A stretch of 44,129 nt of DNA from an uncultured Bacteroidales bacterium. Lineage in GTDB: Bacteria > Bacteroidota > Bacteroidia > Bacteroidales > Porphyromonadaceae. A model generated the notes under the pieces. It made no database searches and had not been told where the DNA came from. It saw only the letters and a list, made by a program, of their open reading frames with translations. The position numbers were made by a program, and so were the translations under genes. This document shows, piece by piece, positions 25,977 through 34,091 of the stretch (its first letter is position 1; each line of letters begins with the position of its first letter). The stretch is taken from NCBI GenBank assembly GCA_947290775.1, contig CAMYPM010000013.1, forward strand, positions 1-44,129, given 5' to 3'.

Positions 25977-27008
25977 ATGAAGATAATAATTAGAGATATA
26001 GCAACTCTTCTCGGAGCTTCCGTAATAGGAGACGAACTGCGAGAAATTACCTCCTTTGCAGGAATTGAAGAGGCTACTGAAGGATGCATTTCCTTTCTCT
26101 CGAATGGGAAATATAAGTCATGCTTAGACACAACGCAAGCTTCTGCAGTACTCATCAGTAAGGAGCTTCTCCCCGACCATCCTATTCAAAGTACTCTCAT
26201 TGTAGTAGACGATGCCTATGCAGCTCTATCCATGCTTATGCAATACGTGTCACGGGCTACAGAAAGACACCCACAAGGCGTTTCTGACAAGGCGGTGATA
26301 GATCCTTCAGTGAAAATACCGGATCAATGCTATATTGGGGCCTATGCAGTTATTGAAAAGGGCGTTCAACTGGGAGAGGGATGTGCTATCTATCCACTTT
26401 GTTACATAGGAGAAAACTGCTCTGTAGGAAAAGGGACCACGCTCTATCCACGTGTTACGCTTTATCATGGTACCATTGTAGGAGAGAATGCCACCATACA
26501 TTCTGGAGCTGTACTGGGAGCAGATGGCTTTGGCTTTGCGCCTGTTGGAGATCATTATGAAAAGATTCCTCAGCTAGGTCATGTGGTAATTGGCAACGAT
26601 GTAGAGATAGGTGCCAATAGCTGCATTGATCGCGCTACTATGGGAGAGACCTCTATTGGACGAGGAACTAAGATTGATAACCTTATTCAAGTTGGACACA
26701 ACTGCCAGATCGGAAACAACACCGTAATGGCAGCTCAAACCGGATTGGCCGGCTCTACTAAGTTAGGCAATCATTGTCGTATTGGAGGACAATGTGGCTT
26801 CGCCGGACATATCAGTATTGGAGACAATGTAGAAATAGGAGCACAAAGTGGAATACTTAAGAATACAGAAACAGGAAGTCGCCTCTTAGGTTCTCCTGCC
26901 GTAAATGCAAGCGAAGCACTCCGCACCTATGTTCTTATGAATAAGCTACCTGAGCTTTACCACCGTATCAATGAATTAGAGAAAGAAATTAAAGAACTGA
27001 AAAAATAA
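25977..27008 (+). CDS. lpxD: UDP-3-O-acylglucosamine N-acyltransferase
   Basis: The 343-residue cytosolic acyltransferase adds the N-linked hydroxyacyl chain in lipid A synthesis. It has an N-terminal uridine-binding region (about 1-100) and a left-handed beta-helix of hexapeptide repeats (about 110-315, for example CYIGAYAVIEKGVQLGEGCA and IHSGAVLGADGFGFAPVGDH containing the catalytic His). A C-terminal coiled segment (LPELYHRINELEKEIKELKK) completes the trimer-forming structure. It follows pyrF directly and overlaps lpxC-fabZ by one base (TAATG). Confidence 0.96.
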   Translation: MKIIIRDIATLLGASVIGDELREITSFAGIEEATEGCISFLSNGKYKSCLDTTQASAVLISKELLPDHPIQSTLIVVDDAYAALSMLMQYVSRATERHPQGVSDKAVIDPSVKIPDQCYIGAYAVIEKGVQLGEGCAIYPLCYIGENCSVGKGTTLYPRVTLYHGTIVGENATIHSGAVLGADGFGFAPVGDHYEKIPQLGHVVIGNDVEIGANSCIDRATMGETSIGRGTKIDNLIQVGHNCQIGNNTVMAAQTGLAGSTKLGNHCRIGGQCGFAGHISIGDNVEIGAQSGILKNTETGSRLLGSPAVNASEALRTYVLMNKLPELYHRINELEKEIKELKK

Positions 27009-28390
27009 TGGAACTGCAACATACTCTGTGTAACGAAATTACATTTAATGGAGTTGGACTACACACTGGGAAAGAAGTTACCCTTACCATGCGCCCTGCA
27101 CCGGCAGATAGCGGATACATGATATGTCGTACAGACCTTGCGGAACCTGCTACGATTAATGCTGTAGCTGAGCTAGTCGCCTCTACAGAAAGATCTACTC
27201 TACTGAAAAGTCGCACTATGAGTGTAGGCACTGTGGAACATGCCTTGGCTGCTCTCTACGCATTAGGTGTGGATAACTGTCTCATGGAGGTCAATGGAGA
27301 AGAATTTCCCATTTTAGACGGAAGTGCAGCTCCTTATGTAGAAGCCATCAAAAGAGTTGGCCTCCAAGAGCAAAAGGCAGAGAGAGAGTATTTTGTCGTA
27401 AAACGTCCATTCGAAGTAAAAGACGATGAATCTGGGGCTCGTATTTTAGTGCTCCCTGACGACACATTTGCCATTGAAGCACACCTCTCCTACAACAGTC
27501 CGCTATTGGATCACCAGTTTGCCTCCTGGTCACTACAAGATTCCTTTGAGACAGAAATAGCAAAAGCTCGCTCCTTTGTATTTGTTCGTGATATTATGAA
27601 GCTTCATAAGATGGGACTTATACAGGGTGGAGATATATCCAATGCTCTAATTATAGCCGACACTCCCCTCTCGGACGAGGAACGCTCATTCTTCTCAGAA
27701 CACTATCCTCAGTTCTCTCTGCCGGAAAAGATCGGAGCACTCAATCCTAATGAGGCTTTCAGTAATGAGCCGGCCCGCCATAAAATATTAGATATTATAG
27801 GCGATTTTGCCCTTTGTGGACGCTTCATCAAAGGACATGTAATTGCATTCCGTCCGGGGCATGGCATCAATAATAAGATGGCACGCCTTCTTCGCAAGGA
27901 TATCAAGATGTACGAAAGTCTGGCTCCGGAGTATGATCCCGATGCAACCCCACTAATGGACATTAATCGCATCAAGCAACTTCTTCCACACCGCTTTCCC
28001 TTCCTCATGGTAGATAAGATTGTCTCCATGGGGTACAGAAGCATCGTAGGGGTTAAGAATGTATCCGGCAATGAGCCATTCTTCGAAGGACATTTTCCCA
28101 ACGAACCGGTAATGCCGGGCGTGCTCATAGTTGAAGCCATGGCACAGACAGGCGGACTCTTAGTTCTCAACTCTATGGGGGATAATTGCTCCACCTACTT
28201 CTTAACTATTAACAATGTCAAGTTTAGACAAAAAGTAGTGCCCGGAGATACCTTAATTTTCAAATTAAAAATGACTAGTGAGTTACGTCGCGGAATAGCC
28301 AATATGCGTGGCCTTGCTTTTGTGGGTAGTAAGTTAGTTTGCGAGGCTGAATTTATGGCTCAAATAATAAATAACAACAAAAACGAATAA
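27008..28390 (+). CDS. lpxC-fabZ: Fused LpxC deacetylase / FabZ dehydratase
   Basis: The 460-residue protein joins two enzymes. Residues 1-300 are LpxC, the zinc deacetylase that commits UDP-acyl-GlcNAc to lipid A: TVEHALAALYALGVDNCLME with a metal-binding His, EFPILDGSAAPYVEAI, and HKILDIIGDFALCGRFIKGH. Residues about 315-460 are FabZ, the beta-hydroxyacyl-ACP dehydratase: LLPHRFPFLMVDKIVS and FFEGHFPNEPVMPGVLIVEA. This fusion is known in Bacteroidetes and would couple acyl-chain supply and lipid A synthesis. It lies between lpxD and lpxA. Confidence 0.97.
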   Translation: MELQHTLCNEITFNGVGLHTGKEVTLTMRPAPADSGYMICRTDLAEPATINAVAELVASTERSTLLKSRTMSVGTVEHALAALYALGVDNCLMEVNGEEFPILDGSAAPYVEAIKRVGLQEQKAEREYFVVKRPFEVKDDESGARILVLPDDTFAIEAHLSYNSPLLDHQFASWSLQDSFETEIAKARSFVFVRDIMKLHKMGLIQGGDISNALIIADTPLSDEERSFFSEHYPQFSLPEKIGALNPNEAFSNEPARHKILDIIGDFALCGRFIKGHVIAFRPGHGINNKMARLLRKDIKMYESLAPEYDPDATPLMDINRIKQLLPHRFPFLMVDKIVSMGYRSIVGVKNVSGNEPFFEGHFPNEPVMPGVLIVEAMAQTGGLLVLNSMGDNCSTYFLTINNVKFRQKVVPGDTLIFKLKMTSELRRGIANMRGLAFVGSKLVCEAEFMAQIINNNKNE

Positions 28391-28434
28391 GTGTATTAAT
28401 ACCACCAACTATATAGCAAACACAAATCGACACT

Positions 28435-29229
28435 ATGATAAATTCTATTTCTTCATCTATTCATCCTTGCGCAGTTATCAGTCCTGATGCCCAAATAGCG
28501 CCTAATGTTAGGATAGACCCTTATGCGGTCATTGAGGATGGAGTTTCTATCGACGAAGGAACACACGTCATGTCTCATGCAACCATATGCCATGGTAGTC
28601 GTATCGGCAAAGATTGCAAGATTCACCAATTTGCGGTTGTGGGGGGGATACCACAAGATCTTAAGTTCAAAGGAGAGGAAACAGAGCTCATCATCGGAGA
28701 CAGAACCACCATCCGCGAGTATGTTACCTTAAGCCGAGGTACCGCCTCACGGGGGTATACTAAAATTGGGAATGACTGCCTCATCATGGCCTATAGTCAT
28801 ATAGCGCACGACTGTGTCATTGGGAATCGGGTCATTGTAGGGAATGCAACACAAGTTGCCGGTGAAGTAATCATAGATGATTTTGCCACAATAAGCGCAG
28901 CTATATTAATTCACCAGTTTGTCCGGGTCGGTGCATATTCTATGATGCAGGGAGGAGCAAAGACCTCCAAGGACATTCCACCATACTCTTTAGTAGGTCG
29001 CGATCCAATCTGTTTTTGCGGGATCAACTCTGTAGGCTTGGAGAGAAACCACTTTTCCCCTGATGCTATACATTTAATTGACGATATTTATCGAACAATC
29101 TACTATAGCGGTCTCAATACAAGTAATGCAATTGCCGAAATTAAAGAGAAATTTCCCACTTGTACAGAGCGCGACACTATCATAAATTTTGTAGAATCAT
29201 CCGAGAGGGGTATTCTTCGGAAGATTTAA
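28435..29229 (+). CDS. lpxA: UDP-N-acetylglucosamine O-acyltransferase
   Basis: The 264-residue enzyme performs the first step of lipid A synthesis, transferring a hydroxyacyl chain from ACP to UDP-GlcNAc. Hexapeptide repeats fill residues about 8-185 (IHPCAVISPDAQIAPNVRID), with GGIPQDLKFKGEETELIIGD, catalytic His in LIMAYSHIAHDCVIG, and an all-helical C-terminus. It lies 44 bases after lpxC-fabZ. A run of seven G at 28641-28647 inside the gene does not disturb the frame. Confidence 0.96.
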   Translation: MINSISSSIHPCAVISPDAQIAPNVRIDPYAVIEDGVSIDEGTHVMSHATICHGSRIGKDCKIHQFAVVGGIPQDLKFKGEETELIIGDRTTIREYVTLSRGTASRGYTKIGNDCLIMAYSHIAHDCVIGNRVIVGNATQVAGEVIIDDFATISAAILIHQFVRVGAYSMMQGGAKTSKDIPPYSLVGRDPICFCGINSVGLERNHFSPDAIHLIDDIYRTIYYSGLNTSNAIAEIKEKFPTCTERDTIINFVESSERGILRKI

Positions 29230-29243
29230 CTACAATTGTCTTT

Positions 29244-30761
29244 ATGATTAAAGTCTTCACTTCCGACAAAATAAAAGCTCTGGATCAATACACAATGGAG
29301 CACGATGGAGTCTCTTCCATCGAATTAATCAATCGAGTTGCACAACAATTCGCACAGCACTTTAGTCGCCTGTATAAGCCACAGGCCAATCCTGTAGTCT
29401 TATTAGCAGGGCCGGGCAATAATGGTGCAGAAGCTTTAACCATTGCTGTGGAGCTGGCAAGAATGATGTACACAACGGAAGTGTACTTGTTCAATGTCAA
29501 AGATAACCTCTCTGTCGAATGCAGTGAAAAGCGTGCCGTAGCATGCAATGAGGGGAATCTGATCTTTAACGAGGTAAAGACCTCTTTTACAATGCCTCAG
29601 CTTACACAACGGCACGTAATCATTGACGGGCTTTTTGGAGTAGGACTTAATCGGCCTTTGGAGAGTGGGTTTGCTCAATTGGTAGATCAAATAAATCAAA
29701 GTGGTTGCCAAGTTGTGTCAATTGATATTCCGAGCGGACTTTTTGCAGATAGCAATCGCAATCGTTCGGGTGATAGTATTATACACGCTACGCACACTTT
29801 TACCGTTGAAACTCCAAAACTTAGTTTCTTCTTTGCAGAAAACAGCTCCTTTGTAGGAAATATAGTGACCCTTCCGATCAATCTGAGTCGAGAGGGCAAA
29901 GAGGAACTTTCTGCAAAGTACCACCTGATTACGGACCACGATGTAAGCGAAGCTATAGTGCCATTAGATCGTTTTGCTCATAAGGGTACATTGGGTCATT
30001 TACTTTTAGTCGCCGGTTCGCGGGGGAAAACAGGAGCAGCCATCATGGCAGCAAAAGCTGCACTACGCAGTGGCGTTGGGAAACTTACAGCTCACCTACC
30101 CGGTTGTTGCGAAACAGCTATGCAGAGTGCTTTGCCGGAAGCTATGATTAGCTTGGATAAGCATAATGAGGTTGACACCCGTATTGCCTCGTTAGAGCCT
30201 TACTCTTCTATTGCGATAGGGCCCGGCATAGGTCAAGCCGACCTTACAGAAGCCATGTTGGACGACCTATTGCTCCGAGCACGTACTCCCGTAGTACTTG
30301 ATGCTGATGCGTTGAATATACTCGGAGAGCGGAGAGATCTTTTCACAAGAATTCCGGAATACTCTATTTTGACTCCACATGCCAAAGAGTTAGAACGCAT
30401 GGTTGGATACTGTACTTCAAGTGAACAGCGTTTGGATGAGGCTCTCTTCTTGGCCCAGCAATACAATATTTATGTGTTACTCAAAGGCCATTATTCAGCG
30501 ATTTGTACTCCCGGAGGAAAGGTTTATTTTAATCCTACAGGAAACTCCGGAATGGCTACAGCAGGCAGCGGAGATGTATTGACCGGCATGATAGGAGCAT
30601 TCTTAGCTCAAGGGTACAGACCACTTGTAGCTACTATGATTGCTACCTACTTACATGGGTTGGCGGGTGACTACTACGCAGCTCGCTTCTCCCCACGCTC
30701 ACTCATTGCGTCCGATATCATTGATATGCTTCCGGAAGCATTCAAAGCATTTCAAGCTTAA
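29244..30761 (+). CDS. nnr: Bifunctional NAD(P)H-hydrate epimerase / ADP-dependent dehydratase
   Basis: The 505-residue protein repairs hydrated NAD(P)H. The N-terminal half (about 1-220) is the epimerase YjeF_N with VVLLAGPGNNGAEALTIAVE and IIDGLFGVGLNRPL. The C-terminal half (about 230-505) is the ribokinase-like dehydratase with GTLGHLLLVAGSRGKTGAA, TPVVLDADALNIL, and GNSGMATAGSGDVLTGMIGA. The longest frame begins at a TTG inside lpxA (29160); the ATG at 29244, 14 bases after lpxA, gives the family start. It is the last gene of the operon. Confidence 0.95.
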   Translation: MIKVFTSDKIKALDQYTMEHDGVSSIELINRVAQQFAQHFSRLYKPQANPVVLLAGPGNNGAEALTIAVELARMMYTTEVYLFNVKDNLSVECSEKRAVACNEGNLIFNEVKTSFTMPQLTQRHVIIDGLFGVGLNRPLESGFAQLVDQINQSGCQVVSIDIPSGLFADSNRNRSGDSIIHATHTFTVETPKLSFFFAENSSFVGNIVTLPINLSREGKEELSAKYHLITDHDVSEAIVPLDRFAHKGTLGHLLLVAGSRGKTGAAIMAAKAALRSGVGKLTAHLPGCCETAMQSALPEAMISLDKHNEVDTRIASLEPYSSIAIGPGIGQADLTEAMLDDLLLRARTPVVLDADALNILGERRDLFTRIPEYSILTPHAKELERMVGYCTSSEQRLDEALFLAQQYNIYVLLKGHYSAICTPGGKVYFNPTGNSGMATAGSGDVLTGMIGAFLAQGYRPLVATMIATYLHGLAGDYYAARFSPRSLIASDIIDMLPEAFKAFQA

Positions 30762-30909
30762 TAAAATTCCCAACAAAAGGGCTTTTCTCTCCTCTTTACG
30801 CTTAAGTAGTACCTTTAAATAGGTTCCTTACTTGCTTAGATTCTCCCTCCGGGGAGCTTTAAAAGACGGTGCTATAGAGGTCTTTTCTTTCAACGTTGAA
30901 GGTAAAAAA

Positions 30910-30975
30910 GATCTATATCTATCGTTTGAAATATCAGTATCTTTTGGGTAAAAGATCTGTACCTATGAAATCATT
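30910..30975 (+). repeat. 22-bp repeat array (three degenerate units)
   Basis: Units start at 30910, 30932 and 30954, each 22 bases. Heads are GATCTATATC, TATCAGTATC and GATCTGTACC. The second is followed by TTTT and ends in AAAA; the first ends in TTTGAAA. The plan and much of the sequence match the arrays at 17692 and 40807. It lies in the gap between nnr and the ferredoxin gene. Confidence 0.7.
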
Positions 30976-31197
30976 GCATAGTATCTTTCCTCGCACGGTT
31001 TTAGCGGAGTATGAGCATAACTATTAGGTTTCCACTTCGTTTTCCTATTTTAGTTCATCACTCAAAAATAATATCTTCACCCCAATAGTCACATTACTTT
31101 TCCAATACCTTTCCTAATGCGAGAAAGAGGATTGAGTTAGAAAAAGAGGCAAAGAGTAACGAAAAAATGGTATGAAAAGAGAATTTTTCTACTTTGA

Positions 31198-31217
31198 TAT
31201 ACCTAATAGTAGGTATA
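31198..31217 (+). promoter_or_regulatory. 20-bp perfect dyad, possible operator of the ferredoxin gene
   Basis: TATACCTA and TAGGTATA are perfect 8-base inverted arms around a 4-base spacer. The right arm falls about 20 bases before the -7 box at 31234, where the -33 element should be, so a protein bound here would block or aid transcription. Confidence 0.5.
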
Positions 31218-31233
31218 ATATGAAATTTGTTAT

Positions 31234-31241
31234 TATCTTTG
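31234..31241 (+). promoter_or_regulatory. Predicted -7 box of the ferredoxin gene
   Basis: TATCTTTG matches TAnnTTTG and would give a leader of about 80 bases before the ATG at 31327. Confidence 0.55.
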
Positions 31242-31326
31242 CAGTGCAAGGAGAGGATAAAGGTCTTCTTGCCGTGTTAAACAAGAGCGAAAAAGGTATT
31301 AACTAATAATAGAAAGAAAAAGGAAT

Positions 31327-31494
31327 ATGGCTCATTTTATTACAGACAAATGTATAGCTTGTGGCACCTGCAAAGATGAGTGCCCGGTAGGCGCTATTAG
31401 TGAAGGCGATATCTATGTAATTGACGCTGATTCATGTATAGATTGTGGCGCATGCGCTGCTGCTTGTCCTTCTGAGGCTATTACCCAGAAATAA
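31327..31494 (+). CDS. Small 2[4Fe-4S] ferredoxin
   Basis: This 55-residue protein starts MAHFITDKCIACGTCKDECP and has two CxxCxxCxxxCP clusters: Cys9, 12, 15, 19 and Cys37, 40, 43, 47. That is the clostridial-type 2[4Fe-4S] ferredoxin, a low-potential electron carrier in the cytosol of anaerobes, for example for pyruvate:ferredoxin oxidoreductase or Rnf. It has its own predicted promoter with an overlapping dyad and a strong terminator, so it is a single-gene unit. AAAAAGG lies just before the start. Confidence 0.95.
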   Translation: MAHFITDKCIACGTCKDECPVGAISEGDIYVIDADSCIDCGACAAACPSEAITQK

Positions 31495-31518
31495 GTTTTA
31501 GAGGAAACTGTGTTTACA

Positions 31519-31561
31519 GAAGCCTCCGCAACGATGTATCGTTGTGGAGGCTTCTCTTTTT
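31519..31561 (+). terminator. Strong intrinsic terminator after the ferredoxin gene
   Basis: GAAGCCTCCGCAACGA and TCGTTGTGGAGGCTTC form a 16-base stem with one G-T pair and a four-base loop, followed by TCTTTTT. Confidence 0.9.
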
Positions 31562-31618
31562 GGCTGTTATAGTGCATTCTTTCCTCACGAAAAGTGTTTA
31601 CCAAAGAGAAAAACGCCA

Positions 31619-32614
31619 CTACTTTCTCTTTTCCTCATCACTGAGATGCCGGACGCAATATCTTATACGTTCTATGCCGGCTCGCTTCAATGGCGACTCG
31701 TGGGCAAGGCATTCAAATACCTCTTCCGGTAGATTAAGCCAATCCTGTTTGCTTAAGTTTAGGAGTGAGGAGCGTAAAGATAGTTGTGGCTCCTGATGTG
31801 GAGTGAGTTTGCGGTTGTAGGGGCAAACCAATTGACATTGATCACAACCGAAAATAAAGCGGTTACCGGTTGTTGGGAAGTTGGATGGAAGTTTGCTTTT
31901 ACTCTCAATAGTTTGGTAGCTGATACACTTAGTGGGGATAATTCCATCAGATTCGGTAATTGCTCCCATGGGACAAGCTTCCATACAGCGATGGCAATTG
32001 CCACACGGAGAGCCACTAAGAGGAGAGTCGTAGGGCAATGGAAGAGTGAGGAGTATCTCCGATAAAAAGCAAAAGCTTCCATGATCGGGAATAAGCACTA
32101 AGCCATTGCGAGCGATACGTCCTATGCCGGCTTTCATTGCCCAATAGCGCTCCATGAAAGGAGCAGAGTCCACGAATACTCTTGCCTTAAAAGGAGTAGA
32201 GATTCGCTCCTTTAGGAAGTTTACTAATATATAGAGTTTATCTTTGACTACCTTGTGGTAGTCCGTTCCATAGGCATAACAAGCTATTTGAGGTACCTCA
32301 TCGGATTGTTTTTCAGCAGGGTAGTAATTAAAGGCCAGCATGATTATACTCTGTGCACCCGGAAGTAGAAGTCGAGGATCGAAGCGTATATGATCATTGC
32401 GCTCTAAGTAAGTCATATCACCGACTCCATAGCGAGCCCGCTTGGATAAATGATGAAGGCGCGCAGCCTCATCTACCTCCTCGGCACGAGCTATTCCCAT
32501 AGCTACGAAACCAAGACGCAGCGCCTCTTCCTGAAGACACTGTTTAATATAATAGGCCTCTTGTGGTAGGGGGTCTTTCTTATTTGAGGTGTGATGTATT
32601 CCCAAGCCGGACAT
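31619..32614 (-). CDS. queG: Epoxyqueuosine reductase
   Basis: The 331-residue enzyme performs the last step of queuosine synthesis in tRNA, reducing epoxyqueuosine with cobalamin and iron-sulfur clusters. It shows the QueG N-terminal domain (ALRLGFVAMGIARAEEVDEA), the central RVFVDSAPFMERYWAMKAGI, and two 4Fe-4S motifs (CGNCHRCMEACPMGAI and CDQCQLVCPYNRK). The open frame continues to 32671 across the end of the upstream SPOR gene; the ATG at 32614, 23 bases after that stop, is preferred. Its C-terminus is about 40 residues shorter than the E. coli protein, lacking the HEAT-like tail. Confidence 0.93.
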   Translation of the reverse strand: MSGLGIHHTSNKKDPLPQEAYYIKQCLQEEALRLGFVAMGIARAEEVDEAARLHHLSKRARYGVGDMTYLERNDHIRFDPRLLLPGAQSIIMLAFNYYPAEKQSDEVPQIACYAYGTDYHKVVKDKLYILVNFLKERISTPFKARVFVDSAPFMERYWAMKAGIGRIARNGLVLIPDHGSFCFLSEILLTLPLPYDSPLSGSPCGNCHRCMEACPMGAITESDGIIPTKCISYQTIESKSKLPSNFPTTGNRFIFGCDQCQLVCPYNRKLTPHQEPQLSLRSSLLNLSKQDWLNLPEEVFECLAHESPLKRAGIERIRYCVRHLSDEEKRK

Positions 32615-32637
32615 TGAGGAGAGGCAAGGGTTGAAAC

Positions 32638-33600
32638 TTATTTTTGCAGCGCAGATGCATTGAAGATCCATGCAGATGCATGCTCTCTAGGATAAGCTTC
32701 TATTAGCTCTTCGCGAGCTTTCAGAGCCTCTTCCTGTGTCGCATAGCCATTAGTATAGACAAGTATGTGCTTTCCTTTGCGCATAGTACCAATTGTAGCT
32801 GCAAAGCTATGATCTTTCTGTGAAGCAATAAACTGCTCACAGCGTGCATCGGTTGTAAAGGAGGCAATTATAATAAAATACTTTTGAACCTCCTCTTGTA
32901 TGGGGACAAGGTTAGTTGACGGTTCTTCAGCGGGTTTAGTCTCTTCAATCACTTTCGGGGCAGCCTCAACTTCTTTATTCTGCTCCGGAGAAACACTTAC
33001 AAACCCTGCACTATAGCGTGACGAGGAAGAAGGAGAAAGGAATGGGAGAAGCGCAAAAAGCACTACAAAGAGAGCAGCAGCACGTGCAAAAGTATTTGCG
33101 TCAATGCGGAAGCGTCGAGAGCTCTTGGGCTGCTGCTTGCGAAGCGATTCCATAGCGATAACCTCAGCCCGAGAGGAAGCCATTCTGAAGGGCATGGGAA
33201 GCAACCCATAAGCGCTTCCGCATCCTAAAATTTTTTCTCTATCAGAAGGGATAAAGTCTATACTTCCATTACTTTGGAGTTTAAGTAAGCCTATACTGCC
33301 CAAAGTGAGTTCTTTATGCTCCAAAAGAAGCTGCTTAGCCTCTTCAACGTCCTTTGTTAACATTATTTGCGCACGCCGCAAGCTAACTGCATAGGCCTCC
33401 GCATAGCAATGCTCAAGTAGGCCATCTCTCTCCATAAGGGCATTATTAAAGTGATACTGCTCACCGGCCGGATAGATCAGTCCCTGCTTCACATCATATC
33501 GTGCGGCAATAGGCTCTTTGAGTACTGCACCCAAAGAGGGAATAACTACGCAGTCGTGTACAACCAAAAGCTGCTCAAGATAATAAAACAAAGGGTTCAT
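32638..33600 (-). CDS. HU-CCDC81 and SPOR domain membrane protein
   Basis: The 320-residue protein starts with two tandem HU-like domains of the bacterial CCDC81 type (LEQLLVVHDCVVIPSLGAVL, then a region to about 130), has a basic linker, one membrane segment (about 174-190, FARAAALFVVLFALLPFL), a periplasmic linker rich in Glu and Pro, and a C-terminal SPOR domain (about 243-320, YFIIIASFTTDARCEQFIAS). SPOR domains bind denuded peptidoglycan at division sites, while the HU-like part is cytosolic, so it may link nucleoid and septum; that link is inference. It lies upstream of queG. Confidence 0.85.
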   Translation of the reverse strand: MNPLFYYLEQLLVVHDCVVIPSLGAVLKEPIAARYDVKQGLIYPAGEQYHFNNALMERDGLLEHCYAEAYAVSLRRAQIMLTKDVEEAKQLLLEHKELTLGSIGLLKLQSNGSIDFIPSDREKILGCGSAYGLLPMPFRMASSRAEVIAMESLRKQQPKSSRRFRIDANTFARAAALFVVLFALLPFLSPSSSSRYSAGFVSVSPEQNKEVEAAPKVIEETKPAEEPSTNLVPIQEEVQKYFIIIASFTTDARCEQFIASQKDHSFAATIGTMRKGKHILVYTNGYATQEEALKAREELIEAYPREHASAWIFNASALQK

Positions 33601-33653
33601 GATGAGGTTTCTTCCTTTTTTTTACAATGACAAAGGTAATAAATCCACTTAGA

Positions 33654-33944
33654 TTACGACATATTGATATCAATCAGAAAGTCTGTTTCCAACTGTGTAT
33701 TTATAAGCCGGATAAACTCCTGCTTACGATTGGTCATTTCGTGTCGTACCGCAGAAGACGAGAAGCGCACGTAAATAATTCGTTTACGACATTCGGCTGA
33801 GTTTATATACTGCTTAATAGGAGCAACACAATCATTGAATACCTCCATAAGACGCTGCTCCATAAGTCCTTCCCGTATATATGGGCGACGTGAGAGCCAG
33901 CTATTAAGGGCATCCGATATGGGGACAACAGGAGTTCGTTTCAT
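33654..33944 (-). CDS. DUF721 (DciA-like) protein
   Basis: The 96-residue protein has the DUF721 pattern: ALNSWLSRRPYIREGLMEQR, the usual VAPIKQYINSAECRKRIIYV, and a closing RLINTQLETDFLIDINMS. DUF721 includes DciA, which operates the replicative helicase in many bacteria, but this short form is not proven to do so. The longest frame starts at 33980; a minus-strand promoter with TTG and TATCTTTG (33969-33976) lies just upstream, so the ATG at 33944 with an 18-base leader is chosen. The SPOR gene follows after 53 bases. Confidence 0.8.
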   Translation of the reverse strand: MKRTPVVPISDALNSWLSRRPYIREGLMEQRLMEVFNDCVAPIKQYINSAECRKRIIYVRFSSSAVRHEMTNRKQEFIRLINTQLETDFLIDINMS

Positions 33945-33968
33945 AATCAATGATAAGTCTGAGTCTTT

Positions 33969-33976
33969 CAAAGATA
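33969..33976 (-). promoter_or_regulatory. Predicted promoter of the DUF721-SPOR-queG genes
   Basis: On the minus strand TATCTTTG is preceded by TTG with an 18-base gap, close to the Bacteroidetes consensus spacing. It lies inside the longer open frame and supports the ATG at 33944. Confidence 0.6.
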
Positions 33977-34051
33977 CCAATATTTTTCATTTTTCAATCG
34001 ATCCTTTGAGGGAGAAGTTATCGGCACCTATCATATTCGTTATAATTTTCT

Positions 34052-34059
34052 TACCTTTG
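34052..34059 (+). promoter_or_regulatory. Predicted -7 box of the PpiD-like gene
   Basis: TACCTTTG matches TAnnTTTG and lies about 33 bases before the ATG at 34092. Confidence 0.55.
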
Positions 34060-34091
34060 CACACTGTAGACAATAAGAAACAGATAAGGAT

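Larger units (their letters stand above)
30762..31326. other. 565-base intergenic region before the ferredoxin gene
   Basis: No gene is visible. It holds a weak stem-loop (CTCCC/GGGAG, about 30844-30856), the 22-bp repeat array at 30910-30975, a 20-bp dyad at 31198-31217 and a promoter box at 31234-31241, all but the stem-loop listed separately. Confidence 0.6.

Noticed and set aside
28641..28647. Seven-G run in lpxA as a second phase-variable site
   Set aside because: The lpxA frame is intact, and switching off an essential lipid A gene is unlikely.
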